From: Juglans regia | Lineage: Eukaryota; Streptophyta; Magnoliopsida; Fagales; Juglandaceae | Direction: 5' to 3' | Assembly (NCBI RefSeq): GCF_001411555.2 | Contig: NC_049903.1 | Span: forward strand, 25,494,270-25,558,269 | DNA: 64,000 bases | Shown: one piece after another, positions 36,648 to 49,447 of the stretch | Layout: each line of letters begins with the position of its first letter | Position numbering within the stretch: position 1 is the stretch's first letter | Position numbers and translations under genes: made by a program | Notes under the pieces: generated by a model | Told to the model about the DNA's origin: nothing | Databases searched by the model: none | Seen by the model: the letters and a program-made list of their open reading frames with translations, nothing else

Positions 36648-39600
36648 GTGTGATAGGTGCCCAAGCCTAAAAGAAAGCCCAAGGTCTAGTGAATTTCGGC
36701 CATACAAAGGTTTAGGGTTTGAGAAAAGCTATTAGGGTTTTGTGTGTAAGTGGGAGGCACCATTTGGAGCCAAGCAAGAAGGGGACCTTTAAGTTCCCGA
36801 GGCCACAATCATAAGGCATCTAGGTAATGGGAGTTTCGGTTTTTCCAAGGACTTGCCACTTGGAAAACATGCAATAAAGCTTCTAGAAGGAGCCATATTG
36901 AGGAAGAGAAGAAGCCATTTTCGGCTAGAGTGAAGAGGGTGCCACATGGCACACATGCAAGAGACTTTCTGAGTTTTTCAAGAAGAATCTAATGATGGAA
37001 GAAGAAGAGATGGAATTCGGCCAATGAGTAGGAGACGCCACATGTCTTCCATGCAAAGAAGTTTAAAGGGTTCTACAAAGATTCCATGATGCAAAAAGAC
37101 CACTAGGTTTTCAGTTTTTGAAGGGCACATGCCACCCACACTACCATTTAGCAACCATGCACTTCACCTTCTTGTATCTAGACCAGAAATGGATGAAGGG
37201 AAGTATAGGGTTTGGCAACCTCAAGGGAGGTGCCAATTGTCCTCCATTAAGATAAGTCCCATAAGTCTTCAAAAAAAAAATGATAAGAGGGAAAAGGAGT
37301 AGGGTTTCGGCTAGGGCATGAAGAAGAGAGAATGTAGGGGTTTTGACACATGGCGCCCATGCCCTAAGGATGTTTCTTACATTTTCGAGGAAGCAGTGAT
37401 GAGGGAGTAATAGACAAGTTTCAATAATGACAGAGCATGCCACTTGGCACACATGCAAAGTGGTCTTAGATTTCCTAGGAAATGTAATTACGAGAAAGAT
37501 GAGTAGGATTTCAAATTTCAAGGACCCACACCATTGGAAAGAGGATTCCTTTCAAGAACACTTTTTAAATTTTTGTGCCCTATTTCCTAGCCTAGTGTGA
37601 TGCCCATAACATCACATTTTAGGCACCACTTGGCCAACATTCAACCTCACTTCCAAGTTTCATTGTACATGAGCTTAAAATTGGAAGAATGGAGGAGAGA
37701 GAAGTGGGTTTTGGTTATCTAAGTGTCACACGCCCACCCATACAACTTGGTGAGTTCCTAGGTGATATGCAATGATGGGGAATGAGAAGAGGCACCACTT
37801 GTCTCACATGCATCAGCTAGTGCGCCACTTGTTCCACATGCATCAGCTAGTGTGCCACTTGTCCCACATGCATCACCTATGTGCCACTTGTCCCACATGC
37901 AACAACAAGGTGCCACTTGTCCCATAAGCATAAGCCAAGTTCCAATTTTCCAACATGCACTAGCCAAAGACCTGCGATGCGCCACTTATCCATGCAATAG
38001 GCAAAATTGAAGGTCATCCACTTGGCAATAAAGCTAAAGCAAGAAGAAAGAGAGTTTGGGTTATTGTTAGTATAAAAACACCCCCTTATCTTCTGATTTG
38101 GGTTTACACAAAAATCACTTACTTTCTTGCTTTTCTCTTCTTCTTCCCTCTACTCAAGCACACACACAAAGCTTTAGCTGCACCGTACTTGAATCAAGAG
38201 TAAGTCATGTAACAATGGTGAAAACCAATAGCTATTGGTTAGAACAGTGCAAACGGAGCCTCCTCTTAAAGATTTTCGACTTGGTCAGTAATCTTCCTCT
38301 ATATATTTTCTTAATAGATGTTAGAGAGTTGTGTTAGTGTTCTAGTGGAAGCATTTTTTTTTCTGAAAGAAAGAATTCGATTCATGGTGTCTTTGATGGT
38401 TATAAGTTTCAGGTAACAACAATGAAGTTAGTGTTGTTAGTCGAGTTTAATCTTGACAAAAGTAGGATTTTTATGACTTTAATGGTGTATTCAGATCTTG
38501 GTATAAGCTTGGAAATGATTTTCTCAGTTCAGATCTTTGAGGAAATCAAGGTGTAGAGATGTCATATGTGCAAGAGTATCAAAGTGCGTGTCTTTGGTTT
38601 CCTCTCTAAAGGAATTTCGGTTTATGTGGACTCGATATCCCAGGAAGTGATCTTGATCATGACTATGTTTAGAAAAAATTTAGACACTTTGATGTTTTAA
38701 GAATCACAAGTACAAAGGAAATAAGGTACCTTAAATCAAGTCCCGATTGTTAACGTTTGATGTCCAAACATGTGTTGGATGGTGTTTTCTTTTAGATTTG
38801 GTCATATGTTGTGTGAATCAAAAGGATGAACACACTTTGGAGTTATGTCCTAGAGTTAGATCGAGCACTTAATTTTGGGTAAGGTTATTTCAAGTATGAC
38901 ATTAAGCCAAGTGAATGGAGTGAATGATTTTATATCAAAAGTTTCTTCTAATGAGGTATTTTCTGTGGTAAGATGAATAAGGAAACATATTTTGAGGTTG
39001 GAAACAAGTTTAGAATGGATACTACATGAAGTTGTTAAGCTTGGAGAAATTTGGGATTAGATGGCGATATTGAAGGTTTAGAACTTAATGTTCAATCTTT
39101 TCGAGTCAAAGGGTTAAAGTGAAACTCTCACTAGATTTTATACATTTAGAGTTTTATAAGTTTATGTGTCAATTGAGGATCTCTCTAATGCTAGTACACC
39201 TTTATTTCAGCCCATGAAGATTATACTCTTTGTACAAAAGGAAAAAATTGTAAGTTAGCCTCTAACTTACTCTTGGATAATATATTTATGTCTTTGTGTA
39301 AACTTGGCATTTTGGTTGCTCAAATTGGATTATGGAATTACTACTTGTTAAATGCTATGATTTGTATCTTATATGTTCTTGCTATGCTCAAATGTTGCTT
39401 GATAAAATTGTTGGTTCAAATGACATGTTTGGAGTTTCGAGAAATTGTGTATGCTTTGTTGAGCTTTCACATGTTGTATGCAAGTATATGTTTCGGCATG
39501 CTCTAATTTTTTCAAGCTATGCATGTGATGTACATGGCATAAGTACATGATAATATTGTTGAATAAAAGTTACATGGTCATGTGTCATATGTTTTCAGGT

Positions 39601-40765
39601 TGTGCATTAAATAAAAAAAAATGATTTTGTCACAAGTACATGTCACATGCATTTCGGGTTGTGCATTAAAAGAAAAGTGATTGTTTTCACGATCCCAAAT
39701 GCTAGAATAGGGGAATATCCTAGTGGAACTCTTTTATTCACTATGGAGTGCTTAAATTGAAGTGGTAGCCCCTGGGTTTATGAAGTACAGTCAACGGATT
39801 TCGAATGGGTTATTTTTAAAGGATTTCGGATCAAAGAAGGACCTAAAGCTAGTCGGTGCAACACATGGGAAATAAGGTGCATGCATTACAATCTGCTATA
39901 TCATATTGTAAAGTATGGTGAATGCGTTATGATCTGTCGTGCCATAAGATGGATGTGGTGAAGGCAAAATGCGAATTGCTGCATAATAAGAACTCTGATG
40001 TAGCCACCACCGGTCAAGTGGCCCAGGAAGTGATGTGGTAACTAGCAGAGAGCCCACGATGAGTAGGGGAGCTATGAGGTGTCCACCTATGTGTTACAAG
40101 GACTAAAAGGCTATCTATAATGTGAGATTTTCTACAAGATTTCAGTGTCACCTATTTCTGAAACGTACATGCATAAGTCAAGTTTTTGGGTCAAAGTACA
40201 TGTTCATGCACTCGTACTCACAGTTTTGCCTTGTACATGCTTATGTTATCTCTGTGTATGTTATAGTTAACTTGATGAGATTTCTTGTAATCTCATTGTG
40301 GTAGTTTTCACTACCATTTCCCCCTGAATGGTAGAACTTTTAGCAAGATCGGGAATAGCTAGTCAGGATGACGATCAAGGCTGAGGATGAGCTCAACCCA
40401 AAGAGGAGACTGGAACTAGTCATGATATACTTGGGAGATAGCAAAGATTTAGAAAGTTTTAATGAGTTCCTTGTTAGTAGAAGGCATTTGAAGACAATAC
40501 ATGTTATGTTAAAGTGTTATAAGGAGTTTGATACTCCATCACTATGAAGTGTGATTTAAAGTTTTGAATAAAGTTGGGATATTAGTTTTATTCTGATACA
40601 ACATTTTATGAAATGACCTATTTTGTTATGATTATTGCATACTGCTAGTATTATGCTAGGTGTATTGCATGTTAACTATCATGAACGAGGGGTATGTAGC
40701 CTTGTATTGCATGTCTTGACGCTTTAGTCACTGCCAAATCCCAAGCGGGGTCTGAAGGCGTCATA
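36648..40765 (+). repeat. Large gypsy-type LTR, plus orientation (5' end approximate)
   Basis: The end GGCGTCATA at 40765 is followed by AGGCAGTATCAAAGC (about 40768-40782), a decayed tRNA-Met PBS, so this is a 5' LTR. A TATA-like AGTATAAAAACACC is at about 38071. It shares sequence, inverted, with 34379-36300 and 41766-43090. The start near 36648 (TGTGATAGGTGCCC) is inferred from the likely LTR length. At about 4.1 kb it would be an unusually long LTR. Confidence 0.55.
37786..37985 (+). repeat. Minisatellite of a GTGCCACTTGTCCCACATGC-type unit
   Basis: About six degenerate units of roughly 30-36 bases lie inside the large LTR. The minus-strand ORF reading Cys/Gly/Thr-rich repeats is only the translation of this array. 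Confidence 0.8.
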
Positions 40766-41765
40766 GAAGGCAGTATCAAAGCAATTACGTCTTTGGGTAA
40801 ACCAATATATCCCTAGGAAATTGTACCAGAATATATGTTTGAATTATTAGAATGTGTAGACTTGAACTTGTGGTTTCAAAGCTTAATGGAAATTGATGTG
40901 TTAAAGTAGGAAAGTATCACAACATCCATCATAGAATGGGGATGACGCGGTTTAGTTATCTTGAATCACATAATAAAAGCAAAAGTCACAAATTGAGGAA
41001 GGTAACAATTCCGGATCATCCCATGACATTTAAGGTTTTTAGAATTGCAAACTTTAAGTTATGATTTCTATTAAGACTTGAGGTTTTAGGTTCAGCAGAC
41101 CTTGTTGGGAAGTTTCACTAAATCAGAAGCTATGGAATCTGCCACCATTAGGATGTAAGTTTGATTGAATCTAGGTTATGGATTTGGAGGCTTCAAGGTG
41201 AGTTATCTTTATGAGATTTAAAGGTATCAACTTTGCAAATCATTGATAATGATTGCATATAAGGTTATTGCATGTGCGCAGTTTTGAGAATGATCACTAT
41301 CAGAACCTAAGGTTATAGATTGTGCAAGATATTGGACATTACTTACTGATATAGGCGCAATAAGCCTTTGGAAATGATATCTCTATTAATGATGTAGGAT
41401 GCAGTCAAGCTTACTTGGGAGTACGATTGACTAGCTTGGCCAAATTTCAAGTCGGCTTCATCTTATGGTTTTCGTAAATTCGAGCGATCCCTGGAGTTTA
41501 CATGGGTTACTATGAGCTTAGATGGTAGTTGGAATTAAGGCAATGAGCTTTTAGGCAAATGTTGTCAGATGGAAGATTATGGACGCTCATTATTGTCTAG
41601 TCAAGATGGTTTTAGACTTTTGAAGAGTGTTACTTATTGTAGATGAAATATATGGACTCCCGATTCGATAGGAACATCTTGGATGAAGCCAAGGTAAAGA
41701 TATTTATATAATCTATGCTTTGTTTTTGCCTATTTATGTTATTTACTTATCTTTTGGAATGTCTA
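40766..41765 (+). mobile_element. Internal leader of the element that owns the 36648-40765 LTR
   Basis: It begins with the PBS-like sequence and runs about 1 kb without recognisable gag or pol. It is cut at 41766 by an LTR in the opposite orientation, so the rest of the element is missing. Confidence 0.4.
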
Positions 41766-44700
41766 TGTGACGCCCCCGAACTCCTGCATGGGATATAGCA
41801 GAGACTTGGAGCGTCGGAACACGTAAGCCAAGGTTACATACGCCCATTCATGACAGTTAATACGCAATGCATCCTAGTATATAACTAACAGTATACAATA
41901 ATCGCAGTGAAATAAGAGTGATTAGTTATAACTCATGCCATAATGAACTAAAATATCCTAATAGCATTAATAACCATCATAAGTTCAAACTTAAGGATAT
42001 AATTTTCTTAATGCAAAATACTTAATCCAAGTTCCATAGTTAGATCAACTATTTCATACGCTCTGAAGTATGAAGAGACAATGCTTATGAGCATCAAAAT
42101 TATATCTAGTCTTTGCTCATGGTTCGACTCCTCTTCAACCATTTGTATCCAACGGTCCTTCCTGTTCTTCCCCTACTAGTCCTAACACAACTTCTATCAT
42201 TTTAGGAGGAATGATAGTGGGTCCACAAGGGTGATATTTACTTGAAATCTCAGTAAGTTAAACAACCAACCTGTACAGAGATAAGATATGCATGATTAAT
42301 GATAAACATGAGATGCATGCAATGATATGCAGAAAAAAAAAATCTATATTTGTCTACCACCTAGGTTCCTCAGCATTTTTAGAAAAATTTTCATGCACTT
42401 TCTCTTTCAGAGAACATTTTCACTTTCTCATTTCAAAAGAGAACATTTCATACCTCATTACTTCAAAAAATCATAACATTTCACCATTATTAAAGCCATC
42501 ATTGAGATACATATGGTAGCAACACGGTTCCCCATATGCACTGAGAGCACCTGTAAGTGACCATAGCACAACTCATGTTGACACTATGTCTTTGTCTGAA
42601 GACATCGTTCTCAATGTATTGGTAATATAACATAACATATACACCCACCAGCATTAGGTGTCATAACATTTGACTTCGCTCCGATGTTCTTTAAAAAGAA
42701 CTCATTCAAAACCCCTTGGTTGTTCTTCATCAACCTATGGGTTACCACTCCATTTTTACTCACTCCAAAGTGGACAGAGGAGTTCTACTAGGATAATTCC
42801 CTATCCTAGCCTTTGGGGTTGTGACAAAATTTATTTTCATGCTATGCTTGAAAAATGTATTTATGACATGTGCATATGTAGCAAGCTTTCATGTGAAAAT
42901 GACATTTATATGCAATATGCAAAAAATGGTGAAAACCTCACATATCAAGTAAACAAGTAGTAAAATGCTCAGTGATGTATCATATGATGTTTCATGCTCA
43001 AAATGACATTTAATATGAATGTGGCGTTTACACAAGAATCATAAATAAATTATCTAAGAGTAAGTTAGAAGCTAACTTACAGACTTTTTGAGTTTGGAAA
43101 TATCATAGTGGCTGAAATCAAATCCGTACTAAGTTAGAATTTGTACTACTACGGAAGATGTTCATAATCAAAAGGTTTCAAAAATGGGTATTTACAAAAA
43201 TACTCCTATAGTCTAAAAAATTGCCACTAAGACCCTAATTTTTCACTGTTTGCAAACAAATCTCAAATTTAACCAAACTTCATGGATCTCATATTTTTGA
43301 TATTCTAAAACCATCCACATCCTTAGAATTATAAAATTCAAAGTGGAACTAGCTCAAACATTCCCAACCAGTGGCATGCACTCTAGTTGATGCCTAAGTG
43401 TGATTTCAACTATTGATCCTTATGAATGCATGCATATGAAATTATATTTATTCACAAACAATCACTACAGTCCTTAATGTTATGATAAAGTCCAACTCTT
43501 TGGTGAGAAAGTTCATCCCAACACTTAATCATGGCTAAATATCTTAATCTTCAATAATCTTCCATTAATCAAGCTTGATGTTCCTAGTGTAAATCACAAA
43601 TGTATGCTTTCAAAACTTATCCAAAATATGAAAATCTCATCCAGACCCCAATCAAAAGGTTTCTATATGCTTAATCATCAAGCCTAGGTGGAACAAATCA
43701 AGCTTCAAGCCTTAATCACAACTTGCTTAAAATCCAAGCATGTTTTGATGATCAAAACAAGATAGAATTAAAACCTATCATGGCATGATTCTAATCAAGA
43801 ATCATACCTTTCATGATCATTTTAAGATATTAATAAATCATATAAAAATATACTTAAGACATGCCATAGCTAAATTTTCACTTAAAATAGTTCAAACACT
43901 TAACCCATCCTTAATGAATCCGGTTTTGAATCAAGCATGGTAACTTTATTTAAACTTAACCAAAATTTATTCTAACACTAGAAAACAAGACTTGACATGT
44001 AAAATAAGATCAATGGCAAGAAAACTTACAATTTTCGTGCCCCTTAAAGCTCCTAAAACAACTTCACTCATGAACACTCAAGAACTCTCAAGAACTTCAC
44101 TTGGTTTTACTCTATTGCTCACTAAGGGGGAGAAATGCTCTCAAGACTCAAGAGAAGGCTTGGAGAAGAGATGTTGAGAAATGAGGAAGTGAGAGAGGTA
44201 TTTATAGGCTTCAAGAGGGGAGGGGGACGTTGGCCTTGGTCCGAGGGGATTGCTTGAGATGGGAGGTGATTTAAGGGCTGATTGTTTCCAGATTTTAGTC
44301 CATTAGCTTGTGTCATCTTGTGCAAACCAAAACAGTGCCCTAAATCACCATGATTTCACTTTTAAAGTTTCTCCAATGGGGGCTGGTTAAGTCGTGGTGC
44401 AGAAAAAAAGAAAGAAAAATACAAAATCATCATACACATGCAAACAGGTTCAATGTGGAGTATACACTACTTGAGACACATCAATTGTGACACGTAGAAT
44501 ACGTGGGGCCACAACAACTGTGGAGTACGTATTAACGCACTCACAGCTAGCAAATGTTCTTCTTCCTCCTTCTCTTTTGCCAAAAAAACTCTTAGAATCC
44601 CACTATGGATTGCATTGGGAAGGGTCATGTATGGGTGGTGTGTAGGGCTTCCTCACCCTTGGCCGAAACCCTCATTTTCCCCTTTATGTCCTTCCTTTTT

Positions 44701-45650
44701 CTTAAGCAAGTGAATATTTTCTCAAGGGTAGTAAAACGTCTCATGCTTCTTCCTTTTACCAACAAACAACCTTTGGCACGAGTGACAAGTGGCATAGGTG
44801 CCTTGTCTATTGCCGCCCACTCTTCTCCTTCTCTCTTTATTGCTCCATCTTCCATTTGCTTGTTCCCGAGCTGGCTCCTCGTGTGCCATTAGTCTATTTT
44901 GTAACCTAAATGACAAGTGGCAAGTGAAAAGGTGCTTGAGAGTGTAGTAGCCGAAACACTAAGTCTATATTAGTCCTTTGATGCAAATTTCTCTTCATCA
45001 ATTCTTCTAGAAGCTTATTGCAGGGTCGACACTTGGCAAAATCTAACAAATTTCGAAATCCCTTGTGTTCCTTCGCTTTCCCATGTAAATCATCTAGAAA
45101 AACCACATTTATCTTCGCTAGGCTCCCCTTTCCAAGAATATCCTTGGAACTCGAAATTGGGCCAAAACAATGGATCTAGGCATGTGGGAAAGGGTTGGCC
45201 AAAAATCCTTTAGTCTCCCTAGGTGTATTTTGTCCCTTGATTGTTCTAGATGACTTCTAGCATGCTTGACAAGTGGCAATTCCTCTAGGGTAGGCATGTA
45301 AGCCATCTCTTGGTTTACCTACACTTCTCTCTACCCTTAGTCGACTATCAAGACTAGATTTATAGTGCAACACATATATAACACATGGCACTAGTGACTA
45401 GAGTTTGGGGCATGGGCTTAAGGCCTTTGGGCTGGGTTTCTAAATAGGGTTCAAATTACACAAGGCATTCTAGAGTTACTCTTTTCTTGGGCTCAAGTTG
45501 CTAAATCAAAGATTCTAAGGCCTTTCCTTTAACTAAAAAAAACTAAGGATATTAAAATATTGTGGCAACTAAAAATTAAATCTATGAACCATGCTTAGTC
45601 AAGCTCAGTTTATCACATAGGGATTTCGTACAGAGTATTTATTCCTCTTC
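41766..45650 (-). repeat. Large gypsy-type LTR, minus orientation (right end approximate)
   Basis: It starts TGTGACGCCCCCGAAC, and the first ~1.3 kb is homologous, inverted, to 39230-40765 (shared TCATGACAGTTAA, TTTAAAAAGAAC and GTAAGTTAGAAGCTAACTTAC-type blocks). A minus-strand TATA-like CCTATAAATACC is near 44200. The right end is not defined; the sequence changes character between 45480 and 45660. ORFs on either strand here look accidental. Confidence 0.55.
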
Positions 45651-45659
45651 CTCTCTCCA

Positions 45660-46125
45660 TCTCTCTATTTTACAGATTCTTCTTTATCAATGTTTTGGAC
45701 CATAATGCTAATTTCGGCTTGAATATCGAAATCCGACAGAAATGGTCCGGAACACGCCGAAATGACCGAAATTTTAGCCAGTACGGAACATCCACAAAAG
45801 CCGTGTTATTGTTCCAGCACAGTAAATTTCGGTTGGAGCAGAACGAAAATGAAAACATTGTTCGGGACCCAAAATGGGACCCCAAGCATTTCTCAAACCC
45901 CAAAGGTTAAGCACTTCGCTTTTAGTAAGCGAAAGGCATTTTGAAATGAGCAATTTAAGGGCACGTTTAGTAGTGAGCTTTGAATGCATAAAGCACGCTT
46001 TGTTACATTTTAATGGGAAAAAAATGTTTTTTTTAGTTCTTAAAATCGTGACTTTATAGCTAGGCACCAAAAGTAATAAAAGTAATAAATATTATAACAC
46101 ATGGGTTAATAAAATAAATTGGATG
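45660..46125. other. Short region with repeated CGAAAT/ATTTCGG motifs
   Basis: Between 45700 and 45860, CGAAAT, CCGAAATT and ATTTCGG recur in both orientations with GGAAC words. This resembles dispersed CGAAATTTCGG-type repeats seen in plants. No ends were found. Confidence 0.35.
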
Positions 46126-46130
46126 ATTAT

Positions 46131-48837
46131 TGTAACAGCCCGCTAGAAATTCATTGGTGGAATTTCTATTGACTTTAGGAATCTCGTAAAAATCCCATAA
46201 GTTTTTTCGAATCGACCAATCGCATAGGTTTAGTCTGTCAACATAGTCAGTGTTATCACTCACTATGGTGTTAGAAATATGAGTTTTATTTATTTGAGGT
46301 GGTTAGAAGTGTCAGAATGTATTATGGTCTACACCATTAAACTCAGTAGATTATTTAGGATTTTATGGCGCAATAGCCTATTTTCATAATTCCGGATGAA
46401 ACGTCTTTTAGAAATTGTGAAATTATTTTTAGGGGCACTTCGAGGTTGAATTTCGGTAAAATATTTTCACTGTAGGTTAATATGAATATTTAGAAATTTT
46501 TAGTGTTAAGTTTTGATTCACTTTTTCTGAGTGAATAGTAACCTCAGTAAGTGCACCAATTGCAGTGTTTCAAAATCACAGTGTGGAATGTCCAAATTAG
46601 ATTAGAGAAATTTTATTTGGACACTTGACAAGATCTTAGCCACACTTAGTGAATAATATTAGGCACTTGGCACCATGAGGAGCGTTTGATGGATTTGAAG
46701 AAATCAAGCTATGAAATCATGCCACTTAAGCAAAACTTTGTTTTATCTGCTTAACCAAATTGTGCCAGACCAAAGAGATTTTCAATCCTAGTGAAACCCT
46801 AAATGGTGGAAATCAAATTGAAAACCCAAAACCATGGTTGAATCGGAACCCTAAATGGTTTCCCCAAAACCGTAAAGTTGGCCTCTGAACCTGTTCTAAT
46901 CCGATTTCTAGCATTGTGTTTAATCACTTGATTAAATCACTTCCACATGTTGTTATTCCTTCAAATTTGTGTTAGAAAATCATTATCCAACCTTGTTAAC
47001 TTGAGAAATTGATTGGACCAAGTGATATTAGATTTGGGCTTGATAGCAACCCAAACCCTCTTTAAACCCCAAAATTTAGGCCCATTCGGTTTAGGTCCAC
47101 TAAGGCCCACGAAATTGACCACATTAGCATTGCTTCATGGCTAAGTTTTGTACCCCCACTTGGCTGGCCAGATCTTTACAAGAAGGGCCTAGAAGGTTCT
47201 TGAAGAACAAAGCTAAAGGTCCACATCACTCTTTCACTCTTACACTCTACTTTGAGAAAAGATCTTGGACTGATTTTTATGAGAAGAAAAGGGCAACACT
47301 CAACCTTTCCTTCAGTCCTATCACTTTCCAAAACTTGTGTAAGAGGCTCTCCAGTCCAGTTCCCACGAAAAGCAACTCTCCTTTACACTTTTCTTTCATA
47401 GAACACAAAAGACACTCCCGGACAGTTTTTCTTACCTCTTTTGAACGCCTGTTTCGAAGCTTTTGTAAGTGCTTTATCGACAAGTTTCCTTCATAAAAGT
47501 TGTCTCTTTTGGAGTCTAGTTTACATGGCTACCTTATTCGCTCCATTTGGAGATCCTTTGATTGGTAAAATGTCGTTTAGACCCCAGAAAGGTCATTTTA
47601 GGCAATAAACTGGAGAGTGTGTTATATTTTGGAGTTTTTGACTAAGCTAATGAATAGATCTTGGTCCGAAATTTTTATGGAGTACTGTTAACATGTGTAT
47701 ATGATTATTGGTTGAGGATTTATTGCATGATTAAAAGTTTTGGTGAAATATTTTCTTAGGTCTAGAAACTTAGAAACTATAAGAGGAAAAACAGTTTCTG
47801 TTTTGAGAAAGTTTAAATCGTTTATGTTTTAATCTTATTCCAATAGCTTTGATATTTTTATTGGAAGATCCTAAGCATCTTATATACATGTTAGAATGTT
47901 ATTGTGAAGATATTTCATGTTAGTTTCGAAGATATGAGATTTTATGCATTGAGATATTTGGTTAGGCCAAAGTGATGATGTTCTTGGCTAAATTTATGTT
48001 TTGGTTGATGTTTAACCATGTGATCTTGCGTTTGATGCTTGGATCTGTTTTAGAACATCTTTTTAAACCATGTAATATTTTGATTTGAAGATCTCATCTT
48101 TATAAGTCATGGATCAAGAGGTTGATCAAAACAAGTTAGAAACAAAAATCTGTTTTGAACTTAGAAGAGAAACCAAAAAGTTCAAATATGGTTTTAGTGA
48201 TTTTGATGACTTTTGTTCATGATTCAAAACATGATTATTCTTAGGAATATGTTATGAATATAATAGAAGAAAAATTTTGGTTTAATCATGAGTTTTGAGA
48301 TTTGAAAGAATTACAACAAAAATAAAAGGAAATAGCCTTTGTAAGTTTCGGCCCTATAGAGTTTTAATGGTTGTGTTTGGTTTTAAATTTTTCTGAATTG
48401 ATATTTGAGCTTAAGACAAAATTTACATAAGGAATGTAAATTTTGGTATTTTTTGAGTTAGGATACAAAATCCTTACGTCATTACTAAACAATGGTGTGA
48501 TGTAAATGGTAGTACAGTAGTTACCTCATTGCTACTTGTATTTGTGGTGTTCAATCTCCAACACTCTTTTGATCATAACCATTTTGGAGTAGTATTGTGA
48601 TCTCAGTTGTTTAGTACGTCATTATGTATGAAGTATGTTTTAAGTATTTGGGATATTTCAGTTTGGTGCATAGTATTGCTAAAGAAAAAAATTATCCGCT
48701 GCGAATATTACATAATGCTAAATGCATGTTAGGAATATTGCATCTTATATGTCATGAATGGTGGCAGTAACCTTGTGTTGCATGTCTCGACGCTTCAAAT
48801 GTCCGTTCGATTCCAAACGGAATTTGTGAACGTCACA
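46131..48837 (+). mobile_element. Solo LTR, 2707 bases, with ATTAT target duplication
   Basis: It starts TGTAACAGCCCGC and ends AACGTCACA. ATTAT is found exactly on both sides (46126-46130 and 48838-48842). Its last 150 bases are related to the ends of the LTRs at 40765 and 41766 (GCATGTCTCGACGCTTC, GTGAACGTCACA), so it belongs to the same broad gypsy group. No internal retroelement domain is present. The 119-codon ORF at 47137-47496 lies inside it and has no recognisable domain. Confidence 0.88.
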
Positions 48838-48949
48838 ATTATGTACTCTAGGATTACATTCTATGAGAGTACTTTTTAGTATTCTCGAACATTCTGTGTT
48901 ATTTTGGGCATTGCCTTTTAAATGTTAAGTTGATATGAAATAAGTTAGA

Positions 48950-49197
48950 AATGATTTGAATTAAAATATTTTATAAAATTTTAAAAAAAAAATTGAATAA
49001 AAATATTATAGAATTAGAATATTATTAAACTATAATTTTTTTATTTCAAATTCAAAAAGTTGAATTATGTTTTATTTTTTGTTTAAAAGTTTAGAAAAAT
49101 TATAATGATTAGATAATGATTAGTTGAAAAAATTAAAGATTTGAAATTAAAAAATGATTAGATAAGTATTTGGATATTGAGATAAAACGAGATGAAC
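48950..49197 (-). mobile_element. MITE-family copy
   Basis: The interior block AAAATATTATAGAATTAGAA, a TTGAATTATGTTTTATTTTT-like block and ATAATGATTAGATAA match the family on this strand. Ends are approximate. Confidence 0.5.
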
Positions 49198-49447
49198 AAC
49201 ACTCCGGGGCCACGTTCCCCTTTTTCAATTAGTAATGGCAGCTCTTCTGCTTTCATTGAGTATGAGGTTTACTTCCGAATGACTTCAAGTGGCACATGTA
49301 ATGGAGTAATCAAAATTACACGATCAGTTAGATGTTGACACTATGCGATGATAAGAAAGTACAACAAATGGGGGTATTGTACGTTGGAACAGAACGAATT
49401 TATGTACAAAATGCACAAATGATGGTTAAAAGAATTCCATTATATAT

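Noticed and set aside
37758..37985. Cys/Gly-rich repetitive ORF that could be read as a repeat protein
   Set aside because: It is the translation of a degenerate minisatellite inside an LTR.
47137..47496. 119-codon ORF
   Set aside because: It lies wholly inside a solo LTR with clear target duplications and has no recognisable domain.
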